Below are positions 1 to 9,944 of a stretch of 64,000 nt of DNA, piece after piece. Source of the stretch: Camillea tinctor (lineage: Eukaryota > Ascomycota > Sordariomycetes > Xylariales > Xylariaceae); contig MU394054.1 in the NCBI GenBank assembly GCA_022578605.1, positions 622,945 through 686,944 of the forward strand, in the 5' to 3' direction. Below the pieces are notes generated by a model that was not told the origin of the DNA, made no database searches, and was given only the letters and a program-made list of their open reading frames with translations. Every line of letters begins with the position of its first letter. The stretch's first letter is position 1. A program made the translations under genes and the position numbers.

Positions 1-189
1 CAAAAATGCTGGTGAGAAACTAAACAGAAGAAAAAATATTAGAAAGAAAAGATTCAACACACATGAAATAACCTCCCGAGCCAACTTTAGCTGGGTTCAT
101 CATCTTAACTCACTTTCCACAACACATCACATTACATCCTCCTCCATTCTCCCCTCCCCTTCCAGAGTAAACACCGCACCCATCCCAAC

Positions 190-513
190 TCACGCCTGCG
201 ACTCCTCTCTCCGTCTCAACTCCCACCTAATCCACTCCCTCAACTCATCCAAATCAAAGCCTTCCCCTTCCCCTTCTTCTTCTTCTTCTTCTTCTTCTTC
301 TTCCCCATCCTCCCCCTCTCCTCTCCTCTCTCCCCGCCTCCTCCTCCTCCTCGCAATCTCCTCCAAAATGGCCTGCAAGCGCATCTCCACCATCTCCTCT
401 TCCGTCATCATCATCTCATCTTCGCCATCCTCGCCGTGGATGCTAGATTCGCCGCCGTCCGCGACGGCCCGCGGGCGTGCTCGTCCCCAGGGCCACCAGG
501 ACGGCCAGTTCCC
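190..513 (-). other. Open frame directly after the TAG of the two-TM gene; possible extra exon
   Basis: The frame of the 514-921 gene stays open for another 107 codons after its TAG. This part encodes an acidic, Arg/Glu-rich segment: a helix around MVEMRLQAILEEIARRRRRR, a poly-Glu run, then DELREWIRWELRRREE before its stop. It reads more like coding sequence than a random UTR. It could be joined to the upstream gene by removing a short intron that contains the TAG; GTGGGT at 582 with CACTAG at 514 would make a 69-nt in-frame intron, but that removes the second TM segment. It could also be 3' UTR with chance coding character. No splice pair is strong enough for a firm model. Confidence 0.3.
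274..303. repeat. (TTC)n / (GAA)n microsatellite
   Basis: About ten tandem TTC units. On the minus strand they lie in an open frame and would encode a poly-Glu run (see the possible C-terminal extension of the first gene). The copy number is likely to vary between strains. Confidence 0.9.
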
Positions 514-921
514 CTAGTGCTTGTCGACCTGGTGCAGGATGAGGACGGGCGCCAGCACGAGCCCCACGAACAGGTAACCCACGGCCAGCGCGAACACGCG
601 CAGCGTCTTGAGCGCCGCCGCGTGGAGGTGCGTGCCCAGCGTGGCTCTGTTTCTGTTGGTGGTGGCAGTGGAAGCGGGAGGGGGAGCGTTTCTGCGTGCG
701 AGGCGAGAGAGCAGGTAGATTAGGAGAGGGGGCACGAGGGCGCTGGTGAAGAGGATGGTGATGCTGGAGGGGGTTAGGGGCCGGGAGAGGGAGAAGGGGA
801 GCGAAAAGGGGAAGGGGCTGCTATTCTGTGGATCAAGGGGGGTGTCAGTTGGGGATAGAGGTAGTTGTACTGGCTGCGGCCGCGGCTGGGGCTGCGGTGG
901 TGCTTGCGCTTGTGGGTTCAT
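514..921 (-). CDS. Small two-TM membrane protein, function unknown
   Basis: This is a 135-residue single-exon reading. A Pro/Gln-rich N-terminal tail (residues 1-50) is followed by two hydrophobic helices, near 55-75 (TILFTSALVPPLLIYLLSRL) and 108-130 (RVFALAVGYLFVGLVLAPVL), with a basic and Thr/Asn-rich loop between them. The protein ends shortly after the second helix (HQVDKH). That layout suggests a small endomembrane protein with a cytosolic low-complexity tail. I do not recognise a family. The start is the first Met in the frame. Odd point: the same frame continues open after the stop codon (190-513), so the true C-terminus may differ. The gene is read as real because of its two clean TM segments and high GC content, not because of a known homologue. 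Confidence 0.5.
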   Translation of the reverse strand: MNPQAQAPPQPQPRPQPVQLPLSPTDTPLDPQNSSPFPFSLPFSLSRPLTPSSITILFTSALVPPLLIYLLSRLARRNAPPPASTATTNRNRATLGTHLHAAALKTLRVFALAVGYLFVGLVLAPVLILHQVDKH

Positions 922-2681
922 CGTGAAGACGAGTTGGACCAGATTAGAACCGCTGGTCTGTGGGCGGCTTTGTAGTTGATAGTTGTTGGCTCGTTTTGGG
1001 TTGTGATATTCGCTCTCACCCCCTCAAAGAAAAGTTGATTGACTAAGTGATCGTTGTGGAATGGTAAGAGAGTGTATTCCTTTGGTGAGGATGAAGTCTA
1101 AGTCGGATGAGTCTTTTGTGTGTTCGACTTTGAGGATTTCACAGCATATTCTATACCTCCACCGGCCATCGTAAGACGCGTCTGACTCAGGAAACTCGGA
1201 AGGACAAATAATCCCCATCTTACGATCTAGTATGCAATCAAAACCTGGAAACTGTCGGAGTGAGGCCGTCAAGGCGCGTTTACGGACATGACGTAGATTG
1301 TCAGGTCAGGTAAACTACTAACATGACATGTTGGTCTTAGATGCTGTATAATAATCTGTAAAAAGGGGAACCTGAGACGGTCCCACGTTACGATCTCAAA
1401 TGCAAGTATTACTGCTATGCAATGTATAAAGACTAATCTAGGAACTCAGTAGCTTTAAGAATATGGTGTTTTGCATGCATCGTGTTGTCCCGGACGCTTT
1501 TCCGTTGAAAACATCTCTTGGACCTGAATCTGAATCGCTCACGTGGCACGATCGAACAGAGGCGACTGGATCCAGGTTCCCCTGTTAGGAAGAAGAAAAA
1601 ATAGCGAATGGCAAAGCAAGGGGAGGACGAAAGAACGCCCGTGTCACGTCAGAACTATCGTGCCGCGTGGTCTTCTCATCGAAGCCGTAGGTCGATTCTG
1701 ATGTAACGGAACGAGCCAGTCGGAGGTCAAGCTCTCCTGTTATTGACCAGGGGTTCTGCACCAGTAATCGTTGGGGCAATGCATAGCATCGTTGGCTACT
1801 CTTATAACTGGCTGGGTGTCTGATGAGTTTTCCCCTCTCCTGTGGTCTACGCATCGCTGTGGGGATCTTCGTATCGTCTTCGATAATGACGTCGCTATAG
1901 CGAGATCGGTATTTCCAAATTCCTACAACGAGTTCAGCCTCAAGTGTGTCATCGCTCGATTCTAGGGAATTGGTGGTGGGCTCGTCAGTGCCGACGCCAA
2001 TGGATGAACACCAATTGAACAGCAAAGCACAGCAAGCCTCACCTGGCCTTGGGAAGGTCTGCTAAAAATATTCACAGCCTGCTTGATGTTTTGAGCAATC
2101 GTGGCTCTTCTCTGTAGCAAGAATAGGGCTTCCTATATTATTCCTATCGTCCCGAATAGACACCGGCTTGGTGTGATATTGGGCATATTCTGGATAGTGT
2201 CAATGGTGATGCCGCCTTGAAGTTGATTCCTGGCTTAACGACTCTCGAAATGCCGGATTATCCTGATTAGGATATCCCGAGAATTCAATCAACCTGTGAA
2301 GTTGGTCCCAATTAGCATTAGAAGAATGTACAGGTGCACGATAGAGCGATTGAGAAAAAAAACGATCTTCAGGAAGATGGTAGAATAGTTATTCTACCCA
2401 AAAAAATAGTCTTTAGATAGTTCTCTTTCATACCCAAGTAGTTGCAAATATCCGTCCTTGAAATCCTCCCATGGTCACTGAAGACAAACCCCTTTAAGCC
2501 CCTTTAAGCTTCTTAAAGCCCCTTAAAATTGACTGATATCGTATCCCATACCCCGAACGCCTTGTTGTTTTCTCTCTTCATGATCAGAATTCGATCAGCG
2601 AATCCCGCAGTGGTATATGTATGTACGTAGGTTATGTGTGTATGTGTATCACCTCACCGTCAAATCATCCCCGTAATTCGT
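922..2681. other. Intergenic, no supported gene
   Basis: This is the 5' flank of the small membrane-protein gene and the 3' flank of the next gene, both on the minus strand. Two minus-strand frames occur (1024-1272, 1585-2025) with no domain, signal peptide or composition that supports coding. Around 2500-2525 there is a short imprecise tandem repeat of CCCCTTTAAG/CCCTTAAA type. Confidence 0.5.
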
Positions 2682-4088
2682 TTATTTCTTCTCCCCTTGC
2701 ACTTCCCTCTCCACGCACACCACTCTTACAGGATCGTCATCCACACCGGTCCTCGACTCGTTGAGCACCTCCTCCAAATCCCTGCACCACTCCATCTTCT
2801 TCCTGTTGTCCCACTCCGCCACCTCGAGCTCAACTTCGAGACATTTCAACGCCTTCATCTGCACCAGCCCGTCCGCGACCCACCCCTGCGGCCTCCCCTC
2901 TCCATCCCTCACCTCCGTCATCCCCACCGTCTTCTTCCTTGTGTCCCCAGCCCCCCAACTCCACGGACCCGGTGCCGCCGCCGCGGCACTGCTCCCGGCG
3001 ATCTTGAGCCTGAGCCCTTGCAGGCCCACGGCCCAACACCGGCACAGCTCGGCCCACTCGGCGCTGTGCGCGCCCGCGACGTCGCGCGCCTTGAGCTCGA
3101 GCCGCACCCAGCGCATGCAGCGCCTCTGCCAGGGGGCCAGCCCGAGCACGACGGCGGCCCGCGCCGCCCACAAGCCCGAGGTGAACCAGTTCGCGAACAC
3201 GAACTCGTTCTCCTGGAACGGCAGCGCGCGGCACTCGTGGTAGACCTGCCGGCTCGCCTGCAGGAGCGCCGTCGGCAGCGCGCAGGAGGGCCGGTACGGC
3301 GAGAGGAGTGTGCGCGTGGGGGCGGGGCCGGAAGGTGGGGGTGGTGAGGAGGAGGAGGAGGAGGAGGAGGAGGAGGAGGAGGAGGAGGAGGAGGAGGAGG
3401 AGGAGGAGAGGGGTGGTAGTGTTGTGGCGGCGGCTTGTGGCAGCTCCACTTCTGCCGCGGGGATACCCATGAGGAGGTTCAAGAGATGGAGTGCCTCCGG
3501 GTTGTCGAAGAGTCCAAGGGGTTCTAGGGGTTGGTGGAAGGGTTCTTGTACAGGTTCATCTTGCTCATTATTGTCCTCTTCCGGTGTCATCGTCTGCACA
3601 CCCTCTTCTTCTTTCCCCTCTTCTTCTTTCTCCTCTTCTTCCCGAACATCTTTCAGTACATAAGTCTTGTTGACCCCATCCGGGTACTGGGGTATAAGCT
3701 GAGTGAGCTTGACTGGGGTCATGAGGTGGACCCATCGGTACACCTCTTGTCTGATCTCGAAGGGTAAGCTAAGGAATGGAAATTTGTCGTCGACGCTATC
3801 ATGTGAGCTGCTTGTCGTCGACTCAGCCGCCACAGATTCCGTCTCGTCCCCTGAGTCCACGTCATACGTCATTCCTTCCAGACTCACGGCTTGGATATCT
3901 GACATTGGTGCCTTCTCTTGCTTGGCGATCTTGAGCGACATCGAGTCGTAGGCGATGTCCTCGACGAGATCAACGACATGTGGTTGAGCTTCGCAGTGGG
4001 TAGCATCCCAAGGTACGCTACTTGCACCGTTCCAAAAGTAGTCATCCTCATACGGATCTTGGTATAGCTTTAAAGGCGTGGATGGCAT
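2682..4088 (-). CDS. 2EXR / F-box-like domain protein with poly-Ser tract
   Basis: A single exon of 468 residues. An acidic N-terminal region (1-100) leads into FPFLSLPFEIRQEVYRWVHL (about 103-122), which has the F-P-L-P-x-E-I-R-x-x-I/V-Y pattern of the fungal 2EXR/F-box-like fold. Next come an acidic Glu-rich linker (about 148-180), a run of 21 serines (about 228-248) and a Pro/Ser segment. The C-terminal half (about 265-350) has LLQASRQVYHECRALPFQ and FANWFTSG, which fit the second half of this kind of domain, where a helix with R-x-x-Y-x-E is followed by an F-x-N strand-like motif. Such proteins are abundant in Pezizomycotina and mostly uncharacterised; a role as a substrate adaptor is only a guess. 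The start is the first Met, followed by a plausible globular sequence. Confidence 0.75.
   Translation of the reverse strand: MPSTPLKLYQDPYEDDYFWNGASSVPWDATHCEAQPHVVDLVEDIAYDSMSLKIAKQEKAPMSDIQAVSLEGMTYDVDSGDETESVAAESTTSSSHDSVDDKFPFLSLPFEIRQEVYRWVHLMTPVKLTQLIPQYPDGVNKTYVLKDVREEEEKEEEGKEEEGVQTMTPEEDNNEQDEPVQEPFHQPLEPLGLFDNPEALHLLNLLMGIPAAEVELPQAAATTLPPLSSSSSSSSSSSSSSSSSSSSSPPPPSGPAPTRTLLSPYRPSCALPTALLQASRQVYHECRALPFQENEFVFANWFTSGLWAARAAVVLGLAPWQRRCMRWVRLELKARDVAGAHSAEWAELCRCWAVGLQGLRLKIAGSSAAAAAPGPWSWGAGDTRKKTVGMTEVRDGEGRPQGWVADGLVQMKALKCLEVELEVAEWDNRKKMEWCRDLEEVLNESRTGVDDDPVRVVCVEREVQGEKK
3346..3408. repeat. (GAG)21 trinucleotide repeat inside a coding region
   Basis: A perfect run of 21 GAG/GGA units. 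Read on the minus strand it is (TCC)n and gives the 21-residue poly-Ser tract of the 2EXR-like protein. Length changes here would stay in frame. Confidence 0.93.
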
Positions 4089-7000
4089 GGTATCTGATGT
4101 GAGACCGGTCGGGTATAAAGCCGGTCTGACGTGGAGCTAGTAGTATTTTATATTGATAGAACGGGATCTAGCAGGTGTAGCTTGAGCAATAGGCAGGCGG
4201 ATAGATCTGTATAATAGAGTCGAGAGACAGGTGGTTGAGGTTGAGATGCGTGAAGGCCAAAGAGATATATAAAGTAGTCAACCCTTACAGTCTCTCCCTA
4301 GGGAATAACGAGAAGGATGGTTCTCGGATAAGACGAATCCTCAAGCAATATTACATGTGTCTTAATTCCCGATGGTATGGCACCCTCATATTTATTATAG
4401 GAAATGGAATCGGAATCTGACATACCGTGCAACATATGTCATATTTTCTTTCTTTCTGTTTTTTCATCTTGCTCTGTTTCCGGCTGTCCCATGGCTGTCC
4501 CATATCACGCAGCCCGCCGCACGTTCCATCTCCATTCTCGATCCCACATTCTTGCACCTCCCTGGCTCTTCTCCTCCTCTCCTCCTCTTCGCCTTCGGTC
4601 ATCCCATCCTCTCTTGGTGCCCAACGAGAACAGACGATAGGCCCTTCCACTTCCCCATCGTGAAAGGTACACATGAGTAAGAACTAGAATCTACCGTCTT
4701 CAATGCTCATTTGTTCACATAAGTGACGAGGGTAAGGTACTGGCAACAAGCGGCATGACCAATCAGAGACTACGTAAGTCAGCTATTGACCAAATATGGT
4801 ATCTTCTCTACGGCCGAACACTTGTCAGCTGATGCAGGACGGTGGGTAGCTCGGTCCCCCTGGTCCCTGTCTTGCCTTCCCCCCTGTAAATACCCTGCCA
4901 AGTCCCCCTAAGACCCATCCCCCTCTCTTCGTCTTTGTCCCCTCCCTTTGAAATTGTTGCTTCCTCACCTCTCGTACGGCTTGTTTCGTGGCGAGGGGTA
5001 ACGTTAGGTAACTATGTGAGGTTAATTCTATACAAGTCGTCTTGTGAACTACTGTCCCTTGCGGCGCGTCCTCAACCAATGCCGATAACCGCCCGCTATG
5101 CAGCTAAGAAAATGTGATAGGGCTGACGACGATGGGCCAGTGGAGAATAGATGAAGATTTTCTTCATTCTTAAATTTTTATTCTTCTTCACCCACCTACC
5201 TATTCACCCAGGGAAGAAAAAAGCTCCGGCGCCTCCATATTAGATACCAGGGGAGGGTGTGAAGATTTAGGACAAAAAATACGAGTATAAGTGGTTGACC
5301 GCCATACATAGTCTCCGAGCATCTCCGTCATTGTGGTGACCGAGGGCGGCGGCGTTCTGATTCATAGATTTATTCCAAAAAATTGAGACATAAAGCAAAG
5401 ACCCTTGACTGACAGACTGACCAGTCAGAGCTCAATATTGATATATTGCCAGTCACGCACGTACACGAATGTCGTAATGTGTTTTGTTCTTCTCTTCTTT
5501 CCTTTTTCTTACGTTCCCTCTTTTCTAAGAGTCATAGGGGGATAACCCACTCAAGCAAGGCAACGATGATAATACGATGCGTGAATATGCGTGAATGAAG
5601 TTGAACCGCGGTTTGCATGGGGGTGTACTCTATAATGTGTGCGTTCCCCACGTGTAGTCATCACTAACAAGAGAGCAGGGGACGGGGGTGCGAGAGAGAG
5701 AATTCTTCTTTCAACCCCCAACTTAAGCAGTGTAAACTAAAAGTCGTAGGCATTTTACCTCGAGGTGACACCTCGCGAATTTCCATTCCTACCCACCCAT
5801 ACCCAGCTCAGTTAGCTATGATAGGCACAATAAGCGCATATGCATAGTACATACAGATTCTTCTGTATGTGCGGAGTAGCAATATCGGTACACAGGTGCC
5901 TGAGCTATAGACAGGGGAGAAAAGTCTATAGGTAGCTTTAGTCAGTCAATATTCAGCATACCTACCTAGGGCTTACTCCTTCCGTTTCCTCTCTATCTAT
6001 CTAACCTAGCTCTATCCTTTCTATTCCTGCTGCCCGAAGCTGACTAGGGCTACGTTCCCGGCAATGTTGGCCTATATCGGATGTTTTGACAAGTGTCCAG
6101 GGTTGAACGAGCCACCGCCTCTCAACAAGAATTTTTCAGAATATCGTCCGCGCACGTTCTTTCAATGACCTCACGAATCCACTTTAGCCTAGTCACTCAG
6201 CCTCAGAGCTATGACTGATTTCCACGTGAAGAAAGGTAGAAGAAGGGGAGGTAGCCTTGACCGCCTTATAGCCCAGCCGCATATTACATATCTAGTTGTA
6301 GATATCCGGAAGCCTCTCTTGTCTGTAGTGTATTATTTTTTTCCAGTCCTTGAAGATTTCCCAACGGGTTGTTTTTGCATTATCCAGGTATCTCTCCAAT
6401 TATTTTTCCTTTCCTTTTTTTCTTTTTCCGTTTCTTCCCCTTTTCATTCGTGTCTTCGCTGGCGATACGAACGTAGGCCGATATACGCGCAAGCTATGCA
6501 ATGCAATGTACACGTAGCGACTCAGACCATCTAGGTTCTTCTTCAATCTCGATTCACACATCGGTAACAGATTCTATAAAGGGGTAAAGAGAGTCAAAGT
6601 GATACATACCTAGCAGTATTGGTTGCTTCGTTGTACACACTGCACATATATAAGTCCAGCCACGATAGCGTAGAATCGGGACCAGAGTACATTGCATGAT
6701 ACATACATAAGCAGTCCTGACTTGGTAGTGTCTGGTTGGCCAGCCACGTATTGTACATACATATATGCTTCACTCTCCCCTTTGCTACTATTCCTCACTC
6801 ACCTCCTCATCCGTCCCATCCGTCCCGCCTTCGCCTCGCCCCGTCCCGCTCCCGTCCAACCCCTAAAACCCACCGCCTCGCTGTTGTTTCGATTTTCCTT
6901 GCTTGATAATACATTTGTAGGGTTACATACCAAGCAAGAGATCTGGAGAGAAGGGAAAGGAATCGAAACAAACCGATGAAGAATGCAACAGCAAGGACCT

Positions 7001-9046
7001 GGAAGAGACCGATACCGAGACAGAGACAGTTTTACAGCTCCTGACAACAAATCAGATGCCCAATATAAGTTCTGTTCCTTCGCCGGAAACTCCCCTTCGG
7101 TGCCAGTAGTCCTACCCTACGTCGCGACCCAAGGTACCACTCTCTGCATATACGTGCGTGCGCGCATCCGGTCGTTTGTGTGTATCTAATGCATGCACAT
7201 AATGTAAGACCAACTCAAGCTTAAGCACCTGCATATACTACACATACATGTCCTACCCAATATTTTATATATATTTATATGCCTATATAACCAACCAGAA
7301 GCTCTGCCATCTTTCTTCCTTCCCAGAGCAGCGCCGTCTAGCCCCCCTTCATCCCTTCGACGTCTCCTTTGCACCTGCATACATTGCAACGCCGGGGACC
7401 TATAGCCGGGAGCTAGATCCCGCCCGTCTATCTGTTCGTTCCCCGTGATTTGGTACCAGTATGCTCTTTATTGAGGGTAAGGTAAGGTCGATGGAGGACA
7501 GATAGATAGATAGGTATTCTAGCTCTTCCACGCCTGTCTTCCTCGCCACCATCGCCCTCAATCCCCCTCAACCCCCCACTTTGTGTAGGTCGGATTGGGG
7601 TAGGCGAGATAGGTAGGGTAGCAGACGAGAGAGACATCCCCCGAACAAATACAACATAGCCTAGGTAGCTAGCTAGGCAGACAAGCAAAGTAAAGTAGGG
7701 TTCCGAGAGCATATTTTGCTAGATTATCTGTGTCGATGTGAAGAGAACACATACATACAGGCAAAGGGGACCGAGCAGAGAGCAGGAAAGGTGATTTGCA
7801 ACCTTGATGTCTTCCTCCTATCTCCTACTCCTATCACTTACTTACTCGACATATCAACCGAGACAAGACACCTGAACTATCACATTTGCAGGCAAGCGAG
7901 AGACGAGCGGAAAGAAAAAGCAAAAATCGGCAACCCCAACAGCAGCCCTCAACTTTTCCCGGCCAAGTCACAAATCAAATGCAAGAACAGCAATGTAGAA
8001 CGTCCTTTACATCTCAATCACGCAATATTCAGTCACACAAGTTTCATCAAGGCCCGCGCAACATCGGCAGTGCAAAGCTATCGTCAGATGAGGAGTTACA
8101 GCTCTGAACAGCCTAACTTCCTAGATAGTTCTAGGTAGTCTAGTCTCGCAATGCATGTGGCATCTGCCGAAAAGGTCCTCTCCCCCCCCCCCCCCCATCC
8201 CCTACCATACATCCAGGTGATAACCTCGGGTTTCGTCCCTCCTTCCTGTTCTTCCTTCGCTTGTGGTCCACAACCGCACAAAATAGCACTTTGCACATGC
8301 ACGGCACGATTATAGAAAAAGGCGTGATAGACAGTGGCTGAGAATTAGTGAGAGAGGAACACTCTCAAAGCGAATACCGAGAAGACCATGTGATAAGAGG
8401 CTGGTCAAGTCGGCATGGGAGGGTTGCCTTTACCTAGGTATATCGGCAGACCCAGCAGAGACTATGCGAGTAAGTATGTAGGTCGAACAAGCCGGGGTTA
8501 TAGCCAGTAGTAGAGGATTCTTGGCATCACATCACATTCATCCGTACCCTAGATAAAGGGTCCTTGGGTGCGATGACGCACATCAATCATGTGTCGAGAG
8601 ATAGAGTAGAGGCCCGAACCAAGGAGTCGGAGATACCTTAAGCGCTGAGCACAAAAGGATTCGCCTAGACTATCTCCTAGCGGATAAGTATACCACTAAG
8701 CTAGTTGACATCTCGTAGAGTTCGGATCGAAGGCGTGGATTGGCTGCCGAAGGGGAGGAGCACGTATGGGGTATTGGGGTATCTGGTGAAAGATGAGGGG
8801 AAAGATAATTATCGTAATGGCAATTTTGGTGCAAGAAAAAAAACCGCAAAGTTGCTAACCAAGACGAATTTCCGACAATGCGTCCAATAGCGTGCGACAA
8901 CCAAACATGGAGACCAAAATCGCCCAGATTTGCCACCTTCCAGGGCTCATCGGTGGTGATTTATTCAAGCCAGACCCGAAATGGCGACCAGGGTATGAGG
9001 CCGCGAAACTGCCGCGTTCCACGCCTTCGCGTGTTCCTCCGGTCTC
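4089..9046. other. 5-kb intergenic region without supported gene
   Basis: Both strands show only short open frames of pyrimidine-rich or basic low-complexity sequence, with no conserved motif or credible exon chain. The region holds T-rich and CT-rich tracts (for example 4430-4640 and 6400-6440), a C15 homopolymer (8182-8196), and several TACCTAGG-type short motifs (about 5960, 7660, and TACCTAGGTA at 8431-8440). Non-coding transcripts cannot be excluded by reading. Confidence 0.5.
8182..8196. repeat. Poly-C homopolymer (15 nt)
   Basis: An uninterrupted run of 15 cytosines in intergenic DNA. Its length is likely to be unstable or mis-sequenced. Confidence 0.9.
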
Positions 9047-9944
9047 TCAACCATGGAACCCGCCTATGGCGCAAAGGCGCATGATATTTTCCACTGGCGC
9101 ACCTTCGACCTCTTGGGTGGTGACGGCCGGGGCCGGAGGTGGAAGAGAACGATCGACAATCATGACGTCGTCGTCACCTTGATTAGCCGCCGACATCCCT
9201 GCTGCCTCTCCGCCCTCATCATCCTCCTCCTCATCATCGTCAGATTCCTCCGGATCTTCAAATTTCCGTCTCAGACCCGTCCGCACGTGGTGAATGCCCA
9301 TCCGGCGTTCTTCCAGCGTGAATGGATCGCTCTCCTCGTTGACGGCGTATTCATAAATACGGCGGCCACAAGCCTCGCGTGCCGCATCCCACACGTCCTC
9401 AAGCTCCTTTTCTTTCTGCTGCTGCGCGATAATGATGGCCTGTGTCGCGGGCGAGATGGGTGCGTTGGAGGTAACGACGGTTTCGGGAGCAGCCACGGCG
9501 GGCGGCATGATCAGCGAGCCGAGGGTCTGGCGTCCCTGATCCATGGCATCCTCAACATCGGGCTCAGCCTTCTTGCGTAGTAGCTGGAGCAAGATATTTT
9601 CTTGAGTGCGACCAGGGAAATTGGTGGAGGGGTGGACTGCAACACGGCTGAACAGGTCATGATTCTGGGCAATGGTATCGAGAATAGTGCGGAGGTTGAG
9701 TTGGAGGATGTCGGACGTGGCTTGCAGAGATTCCCTGTTATGCGGAAAGAGAGGCATTAGCATCTACCGAGAAATAGGACCGAAGAATGGGAGGCCAGCC
9801 AGAACAATCGTACAAACTCGGCAGTGTATTAGTAGCATAGACGTCATTCTTGAGGCTCAGAATGGTATTGGAGAGCTGCGAGAGGCGCTGACGCGTCTGC
9901 TCGGTAGCCTTGAGTTCTTCGGGAGTAAGATTGAGAGAAGCCAT
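9047..9944 (-). CDS. MED8: Mediator of RNA polymerase II transcription subunit 8
   Basis: Two exons, 9944-9814 and 9734-9047, with a 79-nt intron (GTACGA donor, AACAG acceptor), give 272 residues. The N-terminus (MASLNLTPEELKATEQTRQR, then a helix through LSQLSNTILSLKNDVYATNT) and the segment across the junction (TLPSLESLQATSDILQ) match the helical N-terminal domain of fungal MED8. Next come FSRVAVHPSTNFPGRTQENI and LLQLLRKKAEPDVE, also typical of this family. The C-terminal third is acidic (EESDDDEEEDDEGGE, about 208-222) and looks disordered. MED8 is part of the Mediator head module, where it contacts TBP and MED18/MED20; this role is known from yeast, not seen here. The start ATG is chosen because the family motif begins immediately after it. 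Confidence 0.88.

Noticed and set aside
1585..2025. 146-codon minus-strand frame
   Set aside because: No domain, TM or signal peptide; composition like the surrounding non-coding DNA.
2634..3347. 237-codon plus-strand frame opposite the 2EXR-like gene
   Set aside because: Pro/Arg/His-rich low-complexity product in the shadow of a better minus-strand gene.
7716..8138. 140-codon plus-strand frame
   Set aside because: Lies in non-coding AT-rich DNA, no motif, no supporting splice partners.
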